Positions 1-9,957 are shown, counted from the stretch's first letter. The stretch is 64,000 nt of DNA from Polaribacter sp. KT25b (GCF_900105145.1 NZ_LT629752.1:1336001-1400000); one strand, 5' to 3'. Made by a program: numbers and translations. The notes: a model not told the origin generated them from the sequence alone.

Positions 1-127
1 AAATTCTAGAGGAATTAAAGACATAGAAAGTTCTACAGTAACAGCAGAATTTGGAGGTAAATTTAAAGAAAAGGAAACGAAAAGAGAATTTTTAGAGTAT
101 CTTAAAATGAATACAAAATTCGAGTAG
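1..127 (+). CDS. C-terminal fragment of an unknown protein
   Basis: An open frame runs in from the window edge (phase: codons start at base 2) and stops at TAG 125-127, giving 41 residues rich in Lys and Glu that end in KMNTKFE. There is no recognisable motif and the start lies outside the window. A strong hairpin terminator follows 36 bases later, which supports this being a real gene end. No function can be assigned. Confidence 0.6.
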   Translation, partial: NSRGIKDIESSTVTAEFGGKFKEKETKREFLEYLKMNTKFE

Positions 128-162
128 ATTTCGTTTTTATAAGTTGATAAACTTAAAATATT

Positions 163-198
163 AAAAAATCCGTTTAGAATCTCTAAACGGATTTTTTT
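163..198 (+). terminator. Rho-independent terminator
   Basis: Perfect 11-bp stem (168-178 with 182-192, arm ATCCGTTTAGA), 3-nt loop, A-run before and T-run after. It ends the upstream partial gene. The same stem recurs at 4504-4540. Confidence 0.85.
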
Positions 199-223
199 AT
201 GCAAAATTTTATGTAAAATATAC

Positions 224-335
224 TTTGTATGGTTTTTGTATGGATTATTTTAATATTAAAACAACAAAGTGCTTTTTTGTATGGTTTATGTATTAGTGGT
301 TTAACGTGTTGAAAATGAAATGAGTTCTATATTTG
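224..335 (+). promoter_or_regulatory. Promoter and repeated operator-like motifs of the laminarinase gene
   Basis: The 9-mer TTTGTATGG occurs at 224-232, 235-243 and 276-284. The 18-bp blocks 224-241 and 276-293 match at 17 of 18 positions and start 52 bp apart, about five helical turns. Downstream is a candidate Bacteroidota promoter: TTG at 309-311, a 16-bp spacer (one short of the usual range) and a -7 box TATATTTG at 328-335. The start site would lie only about 10 nt before the ATG at 351. The repeats could bind a polysaccharide-responsive regulator; that is inference. Confidence 0.45.
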
Positions 336-350
336 AGAAAACTAAATTTT

Positions 351-3300
351 ATGTATAAAACAAAATTAACTAAACTACTTTTTTTAGTATTCATAACATT
401 TTCATTTTCCAATTTTGCACAAACCGTTCAAGCAGGAAATGGAAGTTATACTAAAACTTTTCCAGGAACAGATGTTGCTGGTAGAAATGGGTATCCATCA
501 GGTGCGCCACAATTAACTGGCAATGCAGCAGGAAAACCTGTACCAACAAATGATTGGTGGTCTAAATTACTAAAAGAAGATCATGCAGATAATTTATTTA
601 ATTATCCTATGACTTTAAAAACCACAAATAATGGTTTAATTGTAACCTATATTCCATCTGGAGTTATTGGCGATTCTGCACCAATTGAAGTAAAACTGTC
701 TGGTTTATCCACAACAAAAACCACCGTTTCTGATTATTCTGATTGGACAGTAACCATGAATTGGAAAGATGCTAATCATGAATTAAAAACAACAGCAGGA
801 ATTGGAATGCCTTTTTTATATTTTGAAAAGGATGCTGATGATATTGTAGAAATTAAAGTAAATTCTGGTACAGCAACCATTAATAACGAAATGCTAATTA
901 TAGAAAATGCTACAAGTGGAGCAGATTTTGTTTTTTATGCGCCTTCAGGCAGTTCTTGGGTAAATTCTGGCAGTACTTTTACATCAACATTAAACGGAAA
1001 AGATTATTGGTCTATGATAATGTTGCCTCAAAATACATCAAATGTAACTACTTCAGCACAAGAATTTAAAAAATATGCCTATGTTTTTCCTACAAATTCA
1101 GAAACTTCTTGGGTTTATAATGAAACATCATCTAAAGTAACAACAACGTTTAATGTTACTACTGATGTAAAAGAAGGTACAGAAACAGACATGTTATTGG
1201 GTTTATTGCCTCATCAATGGAATAATTTATCAGCAATTTCTGCAACGCCAAATGAGGCAACTTATAGCTCAGTAAGAGGTGCTTTAAAAATGTTAAAAGG
1301 AAATACTTTTTCAGTAGAAAATACATTTAAAGGTATTTTGCCAACGTTACCATATTTAGCAAATTATAGTGAAGGTTTTAGTGCTGCTGCTTTAGATAGT
1401 AAAATTGCTCAAATTGAAAATGATGGTTTAGCAACTTGGACAGATTCCTATAACGAAGGGCAAGTTATGAATCGTTTAATTCAAACGGCAAGAATTGCAG
1501 ATCAAACAGGCAATATTGCTGCAAGAGATAAAATGATTGCAACTGTAAAAGAACGTTTAGAAGACTGGTTGTCTTTTGAATCTGGAGAAAAAGCATTTCT
1601 TTTTTATTACAATACTGAGTATTCTACTTTAATAGGTTATCCTGCAGGTCATGGACAAGATTCTAATATAAATGATCATCATTTTCATTGGGGATATTTT
1701 ATTCATGCCGCAGCTTTTATGGAGCAATTTCAACCAGGTTGGATGAATCAATGGGGAGAAATGATAAATCTTTTAGTGAGAGATGCAGCTTCATCAGACA
1801 GAAATGATGACACGTTTCCTTTTTTAAGAAATTTTAGTCCGTATGCAGGTCATAGTTGGGCAAATGGATTTGCCTCTTTTCCACAAGGAAATGATCAAGA
1901 ATCAACATCAGAAAGTATGCAATTTGCATCTTCTTTAATTCATTGGGGAACGATTTCAAACAACAAAGAAATTAGAGATTTAGGAATTTATATTTACACA
2001 ACAGAGCAAACTGCCATTGAGGAATATTGGTTTGATGTTTATGAACGCAATTTTTCTAGTTCGCAACAATATAGTTTAGTGTCTAGAATTTGGGGAAATT
2101 CTTATGATAATGGTACTTTTTGGACTTCAGATATTGCTGCTTCTTATGGTATAGAAATGTACCCAATTCATGCAGGATCTTTTTATTTAGGTCATAATCA
2201 AACGTACGCACAAAAATTATGGGATGAAATTTCTCAAAATACAGGGGTTTTAAATCAAGAAAATAATGATAATTTATGGCATGATACCTATTGGAAATAT
2301 TTATCAATGATAAATCCACAAGAAGCTGTAAATCTTTACAATGCGTATCCTGATAGAAATTTAAAGTTTGGTATTTCTGATGCTCAAACATATCATTGGT
2401 TGCACAGCGCAAATGCTTTGGGAGTTGTAGATGCAACGATTACTGCAGATTATCCAATTGCAATGGTTTTTAAACAAAATGGAGAAACTACGTATGTTGC
2501 TCATAATTATACCAATTCAGAAATTATTGTTTCTTTTTCTGATGGATTTCAATTAACAGTTCCTGCGCGTCAAATGATTACGAATAAAGATGTTTTAATT
2601 TATGGAGTTATAAGCTCAGATTTTAATCAAGCGTATGCAAATGGAAGTGTAAATTTATCAGTAGCAACAACAGGAAGTGGAATTACAAAAGTTGAATTTT
2701 ATGATGGAACAACTTTAATTGGTACAAAAACGGATGCTCCATATAATTTTAAAGCAGAAAATTTAGTACTTGGTGTACATGGTATGTATGCAAAAGTTTA
2801 TGAAAATACGAATTTTAATGTAACCAATATTGTACAAATTCAGGTTGGTGAACAAGTACCTTTTTTAGACACAGCTTTTACAATTCCAGGAAGTATTGAA
2901 GCAGGAAATTATGATAAATTTGAAGGCGGAGTTGGGCAAAATATTTCTTATGTTGATGTTTCTCAAAATAATGAAGGTGATTTTAGAACAGATGAATATG
3001 TAGATGCTGCAATGGATAATACAGAAGGAAATACAGTGGGTTGGATTTCTGCTGGCGAATGGTTAGAGTATTCAATTGATGTGCAAACTTCTGGTAAATA
3101 CAATGTAGATGTACGTTTTGCTTCTGGTAATTCTAATGGAGGAGGTCCTTTTTATTTTGAGATTGATGGTAAAAAAATTAGCTCAGATATTAATTTGACT
3201 TATACAAGTGATTGGTCTAGTTGGCAAACTAAAACCGTAAATGACATTGAGTTTACAAAAGGAAAACACATTTTAAGAGCAGTTTTTGTAAATGGAGAAT

Positions 3301-4484
3301 TTAATTTAGCAAAAATGGATTTTACATACGCAGCTCCTTTAGATTATATGCCTCCAGTTGCAAATGCAGGAAATAATGTTGTTGTTATTTCTCCAGAAAC
3401 AACTGCAACTTTAGACGGTTCTTTAAGTAATGATCCAGAAGATGAAACAATTACGTTTTTATGGGAACAAATTTATGGTCCATCAATAATTAATTTTAAT
3501 GATACTACTTTAGAATCTCCATCAATATCAAACTTAGAAAAAGGTATTTACAAATGTAAGCTAACGGTTAGTGATGGCACTTATTCTGCAAATAGTTTTG
3601 TGTTGGTTATTGTTCAAGATAATGCGAATGCAAGTCCTACAATTTCAATTACATCACCATCAAACAATAATTCTTTTTCTGTAGGAACAGCAATAAATAT
3701 TACAACTTCTGCTGCAGATTTAGATGGAACAATTACAAAAGTTGAGTTTTACGATGGTAACACAAAAATTGGTGAAGATACCACGGCACCTTTTTCTTTT
3801 AATTGGACAAATGCTACCGTTGGCGCTCATGAAATAAAAGCAATTGCTATAGATAATGAAGCTGCACAAACTACTTCTCTAAGTATAAATATTACTGTTA
3901 ATGAAGTAAAAGAATGTACAGAAACATCAAATGATGCACAACAAGGTTCTTTTTCTACAGGTTATACTGCTACTTTTGAAACGATAGGAACAAGCGTAAA
4001 AATAACTTTTGAGTTGTTAGATACAGATAGAGTAGGAGTTGTTGCTTATTTATGGAAAGAATCTCCTTTTGGTGAAACGCAAATGGAAAGTGTTTCTGGA
4101 TTAAAATTTACAAAAACCATTGGTGGTTTAACTCAAGGAGAAACTATTTCTTATGGATGTAAATTTGCTTTTGCAGGTGGTTTAGCAGTTACAAAATATA
4201 TCAATTATAAAGTTGGTGATAGTTGTGGTTCTTTAAATACTACTGATGTTAATTTAAATGATGAAATAATTGTGTATCCAAATCCTGTTAAGAATACACT
4301 TTTTATAAAATCAAACTCTGTTGATATTTCAAAAATTGAAATTTACTCAACGTTAGGAAGTATGGTTAAAAAAGCTACAAATAATTTTAACAGCATTCAA
4401 GTAGAAGATTTATCTAAAGGATTGTATCTAGTTAAAATTTATACTGATAAAACAGCAATCACTAAAAAGTTTATTAAAAATTAA
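351..4484 (+). CDS. Secreted modular GH81 endo-1,3-beta-glucanase (laminarinase) with CBM6 and T9SS sorting domain
   Basis: Likely hydrolyses laminarin-type beta-1,3-glucan outside the cell. Order in this 1377-residue protein: signal peptide (about 1-25, ending SNFAQ); GH81 catalytic region (about 50-750) with the family blocks NDHHFHWGY (about 445) and GNDQESTSESMQ (about 520); an Ig-like module (about 760-835, VEFYDGTTLIG); CBM6 (about 845-980, GEWLEYSIDV); PKD-like module (about 1000-1090); a second Ig-like module (about 1095-1185); an unassigned beta-rich module (about 1188-1295); C-terminal T9SS type A sorting domain (YPNPVKN, about 1310-1377). I chose ATG 351 because an in-frame TTG at 333 would sit inside the -7 box. 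No SusC/SusD genes adjoin it in this window. Family assignment is from visible motifs. Confidence 0.9.
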   Translation: MYKTKLTKLLFLVFITFSFSNFAQTVQAGNGSYTKTFPGTDVAGRNGYPSGAPQLTGNAAGKPVPTNDWWSKLLKEDHADNLFNYPMTLKTTNNGLIVTYIPSGVIGDSAPIEVKLSGLSTTKTTVSDYSDWTVTMNWKDANHELKTTAGIGMPFLYFEKDADDIVEIKVNSGTATINNEMLIIENATSGADFVFYAPSGSSWVNSGSTFTSTLNGKDYWSMIMLPQNTSNVTTSAQEFKKYAYVFPTNSETSWVYNETSSKVTTTFNVTTDVKEGTETDMLLGLLPHQWNNLSAISATPNEATYSSVRGALKMLKGNTFSVENTFKGILPTLPYLANYSEGFSAAALDSKIAQIENDGLATWTDSYNEGQVMNRLIQTARIADQTGNIAARDKMIATVKERLEDWLSFESGEKAFLFYYNTEYSTLIGYPAGHGQDSNINDHHFHWGYFIHAAAFMEQFQPGWMNQWGEMINLLVRDAASSDRNDDTFPFLRNFSPYAGHSWANGFASFPQGNDQESTSESMQFASSLIHWGTISNNKEIRDLGIYIYTTEQTAIEEYWFDVYERNFSSSQQYSLVSRIWGNSYDNGTFWTSDIAASYGIEMYPIHAGSFYLGHNQTYAQKLWDEISQNTGVLNQENNDNLWHDTYWKYLSMINPQEAVNLYNAYPDRNLKFGISDAQTYHWLHSANALGVVDATITADYPIAMVFKQNGETTYVAHNYTNSEIIVSFSDGFQLTVPARQMITNKDVLIYGVISSDFNQAYANGSVNLSVATTGSGITKVEFYDGTTLIGTKTDAPYNFKAENLVLGVHGMYAKVYENTNFNVTNIVQIQVGEQVPFLDTAFTIPGSIEAGNYDKFEGGVGQNISYVDVSQNNEGDFRTDEYVDAAMDNTEGNTVGWISAGEWLEYSIDVQTSGKYNVDVRFASGNSNGGGPFYFEIDGKKISSDINLTYTSDWSSWQTKTVNDIEFTKGKHILRAVFVNGEFNLAKMDFTYAAPLDYMPPVANAGNNVVVISPETTATLDGSLSNDPEDETITFLWEQIYGPSIINFNDTTLESPSISNLEKGIYKCKLTVSDGTYSANSFVLVIVQDNANASPTISITSPSNNNSFSVGTAINITTSAADLDGTITKVEFYDGNTKIGEDTTAPFSFNWTNATVGAHEIKAIAIDNEAAQTTSLSINITVNEVKECTETSNDAQQGSFSTGYTATFETIGTSVKITFELLDTDRVGVVAYLWKESPFGETQMESVSGLKFTKTIGGLTQGETISYGCKFAFAGGLAVTKYINYKVGDSCGSLNTTDVNLNDEIIVYPNPVKNTLFIKSNSVDISKIEIYSTLGSMVKKATNNFNSIQVEDLSKGLYLVKIYTDKTAITKKFIKN

Positions 4485-4503
4485 AAAATAATTTTAGGAA
4501 TAA

Positions 4504-4540
4504 AAAAATCCGTTTAGAATTTCTAAACGGATTTTTTTTG
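4504..4540. terminator. Bidirectional terminator between convergent genes
   Basis: Stem arm ATCCGTTTAGA with A-run on the left and T-run on the right, so both strands give a U-tract. It lies between the stops of the laminarinase (plus) and the small exported protein (minus). The stem is identical to that at 163-198. Confidence 0.85.
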
Positions 4541-4541
4541 T

Positions 4542-4940
4542 TTAATAGATTTCATATTTCAGTTGTAATTTAGCAACTTCAGTTTCAAATTTAAATTGAA
4601 TTTTAGACATTGCTAATTGATGTTCTCCTTGTGTTTCTGCAATTTCTATTTCGTATTTACTATTAACCTTAGAGACTTCTTTATTGTATTTATTATGGTA
4701 TAACATAATTTTCAAATTACTAGAACCATATTTTTCTTCTAATTCGCTTAATTCTGTTTTAGCTTTATATGATAGTTTGTTTATTTTCTGTGTGGTAAGA
4801 TAGTTTAAACTATCTGTTTTTGTTTTAACTAAATATTCTAAAGTAGTATACTCTTTTTTAAATTTCAACATTTTTTTTGATTGAGAATAACCAAAAGAAG
4901 AAATCAATAATAAACAGATAATTAGGGAAAATTTTTTCAT
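4542..4940 (-). CDS. Small exported protein of unknown function
   Basis: 132 residues starting MKKFSLIICLLLISS, a clear signal peptide cut near GYSQ. The open frame extends 11 codons upstream, but the ATG at 4940 puts the signal peptide at the true N-terminus. The mature part is Lys/Glu-rich, with heptad-like Leu/Ile spacing that suggests one or two coiled coils. No catalytic motif was recognised. It is probably periplasmic. It is monocistronic between two hairpin terminators, with secA upstream on the same strand. Confidence 0.7.
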   Translation of the reverse strand: MKKFSLIICLLLISSFGYSQSKKMLKFKKEYTTLEYLVKTKTDSLNYLTTQKINKLSYKAKTELSELEEKYGSSNLKIMLYHNKYNKEVSKVNSKYEIEIAETQGEHQLAMSKIQFKFETEVAKLQLKYEIY

Positions 4941-4973
4941 AGCAGGAAATTTAAAGATGCTACTAAAATACAA

Positions 4974-5010
4974 AAATCTGTTTAGAAAATGTCTAAACAG
5001 ATTTTTTTTA
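4974..5010 (-). terminator. Terminator of secA
   Basis: Stem arm AAATCTGTTTAGA with its complement TCTAAACAGATTT and flanking A/T runs. It lies 29 bp past the secA stop on the minus strand. It is a close variant of the hairpins at 163-198 and 4504-4540. Confidence 0.8.
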
Positions 5011-5038
5011 CTTTTTTCTTATTAAAAGTGGATGCTTT

Positions 5039-8000
5039 TTAGTTATTCACCAAAACCCATTCTCCTTTTTCAATTAAAGGAATAGCTTGTTTAAATTTAA
5101 CCTCTTTTTGCTCGCCACTCATTACATTTTTAATGGTAACTTTTTCATTTCTACCAATTTTTGGTTGATCTCTTACAATTGTTTCAACAGGTTCTTGTGG
5201 TTGCTTTTTAGAGTTTTGAATAGCTTGTTCTGTAGAGTTTTGAACATCAGCTTTGCTGGTATTTAAACGCTCTCTTTTTTGACTTCTAGCTTCAGAAATT
5301 TGATCTCTATTTTGTTCTGGTAATTCACCTTTAAACAAGAATGATAAAACCTCTTTATTAATTTCATCAACTGTTTTCTTAAACAATTCAAAAGCTTCAA
5401 ATTTGTAAACCAATAAAGGATCTTTTTGCTCATAAGATGCATTTTGTACAGAATGTTTTAATTCATCCATTTGACGTAAATGATCTTTCCAGTTTTCATC
5501 AATAATTGCTAAAGTAATGTTCTTTTCAAAATCTGTAACTAAGCTTTTTCCTTCACTTTCATAAGCCTCTTTTAAGTTGGTGACTACTTGTAAAGATTTC
5601 GTTCCGTCTGTAAAAGGAACTACAATTCTTTCATATCTATCGCCTTCATTTTCAAAAACATCTTTAATTACAGGGAAAGCTAAAACTGCATTTCTTTCAA
5701 TTTTACTCTTGTAATGTGCACTTACAACATCATATAATTTATCAGTTAATTCTTTTTCTGATAATTTCTCAAATTCTTCTTTTGTAAAAGGAGAAGTTGT
5801 AGAAGAAAAACGAATCAATTCAAATTCAAAATTTTGAAAATCTTTTACAGGTTTATTACTGTTGATGATAGATTCGCAGGTATCATAAATCATGTTTGCA
5901 ATATCTACTTGTAAACGTTTTCCGTCTAAAGCATTACGTCTTCTTTTGTAAACAAAAGAACGTTGTGCGTTCATGATATCATCATATTCTAACAAACGTT
6001 TACGAATACCAAAGTTGTTTTCTTCAACTTTCTTTTGTGCTCTTTCAATAGATTTGGTAATCATAGAATGCTGAATTACTTCACCTTCTTTTAAGCCCAT
6101 TCTATCCATCATTTTGGCAATTCTGTCAGAACCAAATAAACGCATTAAATTATCATCTAAAGCTACATAAAACTGAGTAGAACCAACATCACCTTGTCTT
6201 CCTGCACGTCCTCTTAACTGTCTATCTACACGTCTAGAATCATGTCTTTCTGTACCAATAATTGCTAAACCACCAGCTTTTTTAACTTCATCTGTAAGCT
6301 TAATATCTGTTCCACGACCAGCCATGTTTGTTGCAATCGTTACAATACCAGGTTTACCAGCTTCTGCAACAACATCTGCTTCACGTTTATGTAATTTTGC
6401 ATTTAAAATATTATGTGGAATTTTACGCATTTGTAACATTCTACCCAATAATTCTGATATTTCTACAGAAGTTGTACCAACCAAAACGGGTCTGTTTTGC
6501 TCAACTAATTTTACAATATCTTCAATAACTGCGTTGTATTTTTCACGTGCAGTTTTGTAAACTAAATCTTCTTTATCATCTCTTTGAATTGGTTTATTTG
6601 TAGGAATTTCTACAACATCTAATTTGTAAATTTCCCATAATTCACCAGCTTCTGTAACAGCAGTTCCTGTCATTCCAGAAAGTTTTCTGTACATTCTAAA
6701 GTAATTCTGTAAAGTTACCGTTGCAAAAGTTTGAGTTGCGTCTTCAATTTTTACATTTTCTTTCGCTTCAATTGCTTGGTGTAATCCATCAGAATAACGA
6801 CGACCATCCATGATACGTCCCGTTTGTTCATCAACAATCATTACTTTATTATCCATTACAACATACTCAACATCTTTTTCAAAAACAGTATATGCTTTTA
6901 AAAGTTGATTCATTGTATGAATACGCTCACTTTTGATGCTAAAATCTTTGTATAATTCTTCTTTTTGAGCTGCTTTTTCTTCTGATGTTGTATCAGCAGT
7001 ATCAATTTGACCAATTTTTACACCAATATCTGGTAAAACAAAGAAGTTATCATTTTCTGTTTTTTCTGATAGAAGAGCAATTCCTTTATCAGTTAAATCA
7101 ATTTGATTATTTTTTTCTTCAACAACAAATAACAAATCTTCATCAATTTCTGGCATCAACTTATTGTTGTCTGCCATGTAATAATTTTCTGTTTTTTGTA
7201 AAATTTGTTTGTTACCTTCTTGTGATAAAAATTTAATTAAGGCTTTATTTTTAGGTAAACCTCTGTAAACTCTTAACAATAGAAAACCTCCATCTTTTGT
7301 ATTTCCGTCTGCAATTAATTTTTTAGCTTCTGCTAAAACACCAATTAAGTGTTTGCTTTGTAAGGCAACTAAATCTGCAACTAAAGGTTTTAAATCGTTA
7401 AATTCATGTCTGTCTCCTTGCGGAACAGGACCAGAAATAATTAACGGAGTTCTAGCATCATCAATTAAAACAGAATCTACTTCATCAATAATTGCATAGT
7501 TTGGCGGTCTTTGTACTAAATCGTCTTTAGAACTTGCCATATTATCACGTAAATAATCAAAACCGAATTCGTTATTTGTTCCGTAAGTAATGTCTGCATT
7601 GTATGCTTTTCTACGAGCATCAGAATTTGGTTGATGATAATCAATACAATCTGTAGAAAGGCCGTGAAACTCAAAAATTGGTCCCATCCAAGCTTTATCA
7701 CGTTTTGCTAAATAATCATTTACAGTAACAAGGTGAACTCCATTTCCTGTTAAAGCATTTAAATAAACGGGTAAAGTAGAAACCAATGTTTTTCCTTCAC
7801 CAGTCATCATTTCTGCAATTTTACCTTGGTGTAAAACAGAACCACCAATTAATTGCACATCATAAGGAACCATGTCCCAAGTAACAGGTTTACCTGCTGC
7901 ATCCCAAGAATTTGCCCAAAAAGCTTTGTCGCCTTCTAAAGTAACATTATCTCTTTCTGCAGATAATTCTCTATCAAAAGGAGTTGCAGTAACTTCAATT

Positions 8001-8380
8001 TCTTCATTTTCTTTAAAACGTTTTTCAGTTTCCTTAATTACAGCAAATGCTTCTGGCATAATTTGTAATAAGGTTTCTTCAGAAACTTTATAAGCTTCGT
8101 CTTTTAACGTATCAATTTCAGAATAAATATCTTCTTGTCTGTCAATATCAGCATTTTTAGCTTCATCTTCTAAAGTGGTTATTTTAGAATCAAATTCTTT
8201 AGTTGCAGCTTTAATTTTATCTTTAAATTCTTGCGTTTTTGCCCTTAATTCGTCGTGAGAAAGTTTAGAAATTTCTGTTTCAAACTTTCTTACTGCTTCA
8301 ACTATTGGTTGTAAAATTTTTAAATCTTTTTGTTGTTTGTCACCCACAAAAAGTTTTATAACTGAATCTAAAATGCTCAT
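5039..8380 (-). CDS. secA: Preprotein translocase ATPase SecA
   Basis: Motor ATPase that drives unfolded preproteins through SecYEG at the inner membrane. Visible: Walker A GEGKT at 194-198, the Walker B/DEAD-type block [14 protein letters not shown], the helicase block GTTSVEISE, and the AGRGTDIKL and GRAGRQGD motifs of the second nucleotide-binding fold. At 1113 residues it is some 200 longer than the E. coli protein, with extra charged sequence near residues 55-100 and an enlarged preprotein-binding region (about 320-460), as is usual in this phylum. The C-terminus ends in a short segment ([10 protein letters not shown]) and lacks the Cys-rich zinc tail that binds SecB in proteobacteria. 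It is transcribed alone from the minus strand. Confidence 0.97.
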   Translation of the reverse strand: MSILDSVIKLFVGDKQQKDLKILQPIVEAVRKFETEISKLSHDELRAKTQEFKDKIKAATKEFDSKITTLEDEAKNADIDRQEDIYSEIDTLKDEAYKVSEETLLQIMPEAFAVIKETEKRFKENEEIEVTATPFDRELSAERDNVTLEGDKAFWANSWDAAGKPVTWDMVPYDVQLIGGSVLHQGKIAEMMTGEGKTLVSTLPVYLNALTGNGVHLVTVNDYLAKRDKAWMGPIFEFHGLSTDCIDYHQPNSDARRKAYNADITYGTNNEFGFDYLRDNMASSKDDLVQRPPNYAIIDEVDSVLIDDARTPLIISGPVPQGDRHEFNDLKPLVADLVALQSKHLIGVLAEAKKLIADGNTKDGGFLLLRVYRGLPKNKALIKFLSQEGNKQILQKTENYYMADNNKLMPEIDEDLLFVVEEKNNQIDLTDKGIALLSEKTENDNFFVLPDIGVKIGQIDTADTTSEEKAAQKEELYKDFSIKSERIHTMNQLLKAYTVFEKDVEYVVMDNKVMIVDEQTGRIMDGRRYSDGLHQAIEAKENVKIEDATQTFATVTLQNYFRMYRKLSGMTGTAVTEAGELWEIYKLDVVEIPTNKPIQRDDKEDLVYKTAREKYNAVIEDIVKLVEQNRPVLVGTTSVEISELLGRMLQMRKIPHNILNAKLHKREADVVAEAGKPGIVTIATNMAGRGTDIKLTDEVKKAGGLAIIGTERHDSRRVDRQLRGRAGRQGDVGSTQFYVALDDNLMRLFGSDRIAKMMDRMGLKEGEVIQHSMITKSIERAQKKVEENNFGIRKRLLEYDDIMNAQRSFVYKRRRNALDGKRLQVDIANMIYDTCESIINSNKPVKDFQNFEFELIRFSSTTSPFTKEEFEKLSEKELTDKLYDVVSAHYKSKIERNAVLAFPVIKDVFENEGDRYERIVVPFTDGTKSLQVVTNLKEAYESEGKSLVTDFEKNITLAIIDENWKDHLRQMDELKHSVQNASYEQKDPLLVYKFEAFELFKKTVDEINKEVLSFLFKGELPEQNRDQISEARSQKRERLNTSKADVQNSTEQAIQNSKKQPQEPVETIVRDQPKIGRNEKVTIKNVMSGEQKEVKFKQAIPLIEKGEWVLVNN

Positions 8381-8484
8381 TGTATTATTTGGTTTATAAG
8401 CTAAAATATAGCTTTATTATTTTACTGTATATCAAGTTTTTAAAAACTCGAAAAAAAATATTTTATTCTAGTCAAAAAGAAAAC

Positions 8485-8514
8485 AAAAAAAAAGCCTCTT
8501 TAGAGACTTTTTAT
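8485..8514 (-). terminator. Terminator downstream of the DUF2795 gene
   Basis: On the minus strand: a stem with AGTCTC pairing to GAGGCT across a TAAA loop, followed by nine T. It lies 17 bp after the stop of the DUF2795 gene. Confidence 0.7.
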
Positions 8515-8530
8515 ATTTTTATTATTTTAT

Positions 8531-8752
8531 TTAGTATTCATCCTCGTTCCAAAGATAATCATCTTCTGTAGGATAATCTGGCCAAATTTCAACAATTGAA
8601 TCGTATGCATCACCTTCATCTTCCATATCTTGTAGGTTTTCTACTACTTCTAACGGCGATCCAGTTCTAATTGCGTAATCTATTAACTCGTCTTTGGTTG
8701 CTGGCCAAGGTGCATCTGCTAAATAAGATGCTAATTCTAATGTCCAATACAT
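8531..8752 (-). CDS. DUF2795 family protein
   Basis: 73-residue acidic protein. The segment LADAPWPATKDELIDYAIRT is the short helical DUF2795 module, in which the conserved Tyr/Pro-rich part is followed by a helix ending in LEVVENLQ. The tail is rich in Asp/Glu (DEGDAY, NEDEY). The family is widespread and small, and its function is not known. Short length, good codon use and its own terminator support a real gene. It is separated from secA and from the adenosyltransferase by about 100-150 bp. Confidence 0.85.
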   Translation of the reverse strand: MYWTLELASYLADAPWPATKDELIDYAIRTGSPLEVVENLQDMEDEGDAYDSIVEIWPDYPTEDDYLWNEDEY

Positions 8753-8845
8753 TTCTTAATTGTTTAATTTTGTGCAAAAATAATTTTTTTACTCAATTAC
8801 GCAAGTCTTTTTTAAGAAATATAACATAATAAAAAAAGAACTTCA

Positions 8846-9418
8846 CTATTTTTTTTCGGGAATCCACTTAATTTCCTCTACTAGTAGGTCTTTAGACAAC
8901 TTTCGTGCCAACACAAAAAGAAAGTCAGAAAGTCTGTTTAAATATTTTAAAATGTCAATATTTAAAGTTTCTTGGTCATTTAGCTCTACAGATAAACGTT
9001 CTGCGCGTCTACAAACACATCTTGCAATGTGACAAAATGACACAGCTTGATGTCCTCCAGGTAAAATAAAATGAGTCATTTGAGGAAGTTCTGTTTCCAT
9101 TTTATCAATTTCATTTTCCAAAAAAAGAATAGAATTTTCATCAACTTTAGGAATATTTAATCTCTCTTTTCCGTTTTTTAATGTTTCTTTTTCTGGCGGA
9201 GTTGCCAACATACTTCCTAATGTGAATAATTCATTCTGAATTATCAACAAAGTTTCTTTAATAGCACTGTTAATTTCTTGGTCTTTTATTAAGCCAACAT
9301 AAGAATTTAATTCATCTACAGTACCATAACTTTCTATGCGTAAATTATATTTTTTTACTCTTGTGCCACCAAATAATGCTGTAGTTCCTGCATCGCCGGT
9401 TTTTGTATATATTTTCAT
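8846..9418 (-). CDS. Cob(I)yrinic acid a,c-diamide / cob(I)alamin adenosyltransferase, PduO type
   Basis: Transfers the 5'-deoxyadenosyl group of ATP to cob(I)alamin in the cytoplasm, making adenosylcobalamin. The N-terminus KIYTKTGDAGTTALFGG is the ATP-binding signature of the PduO class, and the segment CVCRRAERLSVEL carries the conserved Arg residues near the active site. The length of 190 residues is normal. No other B12 synthesis genes are visible, so it probably serves salvage of imported corrinoid. Adenosylcobalamin is also the cofactor expected for the CarH-like regulator at 28.6 kb. Confidence 0.93.
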   Translation of the reverse strand: MKIYTKTGDAGTTALFGGTRVKKYNLRIESYGTVDELNSYVGLIKDQEINSAIKETLLIIQNELFTLGSMLATPPEKETLKNGKERLNIPKVDENSILFLENEIDKMETELPQMTHFILPGGHQAVSFCHIARCVCRRAERLSVELNDQETLNIDILKYLNRLSDFLFVLARKLSKDLLVEEIKWIPEKK

Positions 9419-9462
9419 TTAAATGAGTTTCAAAGTTCGTGAATAAGCAAAGTTACAAAGTT

Positions 9463-9957
9463 TTAAACTCTTATATTAAAATGTTCTTTAACTTGTTCTT
9501 TTCTAAAGAAAATTAATCCAAAATAATATAAATCAATGCTTACTGTTGCTTTTTTATTTTTGATGATTTTTCGCCATTTTAGAGTTGTTTCTTTTTGCTG
9601 ATAAATTCCGTGAACAACAATAATATGTTTTGAGTTTAAAGTATTTAATTCTGATATTTTTATTTTACCTATTAAATTGATAAATAGTATTTTAAAGTTA
9701 TTATCAGAATTAGAACTAAAAGTTTTAAAATCAGAATAAATTTCATCAATTTTAAAATAGGAAACAATTTTTGAGAATACTTTTTTTTCTTTTTTAGAAA
9801 GCTTTTTAAGTGCTGAATATTCTTTAAAATCAAGTACTTTATTTTCTTTTTTATACAATCCTTTGGTAACAAAATCATACACAAAAGGAGAGTGAACTCC
9901 ATGCTGATTTGTAGCTCTTAAAAGAAATTTAAGGCGTGAAATAGTTTTATAAAACAT
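9463..9957 (-). CDS. Internally shortened SAM-methyltransferase relative, probably inactive
   Basis: The 164-residue product starts with RATNQHGVHSPFVYDFV and ends with FGLIFFRKEQVKEHFNIRV, which I recognise as the two ends of a class I methyltransferase-like family common in Flavobacteriia, usually about 240 residues. The middle, where the Gly-rich SAM loop and the acidic residue should be, is missing or replaced by a Lys/Asn-rich stretch. The reading frame is intact. Its start overlaps the hutI stop by one base, so it is translationally coupled to hutI. It is likely a degenerating gene or a non-enzymatic remnant. Confidence 0.6.
   Translation of the reverse strand: MFYKTISRLKFLLRATNQHGVHSPFVYDFVTKGLYKKENKVLDFKEYSALKKLSKKEKKVFSKIVSYFKIDEIYSDFKTFSSNSDNNFKILFINLIGKIKISELNTLNSKHIIVVHGIYQQKETTLKWRKIIKNKKATVSIDLYYFGLIFFRKEQVKEHFNIRV

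Noticed and set aside
333..350. TTG start six codons before the laminarinase ATG
   Set aside because: It falls inside the predicted -7 box, and the ATG at 351 already gives a full signal peptide.
2083..2436. 117-codon minus-strand open frame inside the laminarinase gene
   Set aside because: His/Leu/Lys-rich translation with no motif, fully inside a clear gene on the other strand; an antisense shadow of AT-rich coding DNA.
8380..8571. 63-codon plus-strand open frame across the secA/DUF2795 gap
   Set aside because: Low-complexity Ile/Phe/Lys product, overlaps the start of secA and the end of the DUF2795 gene on the other strand and runs through a terminator.
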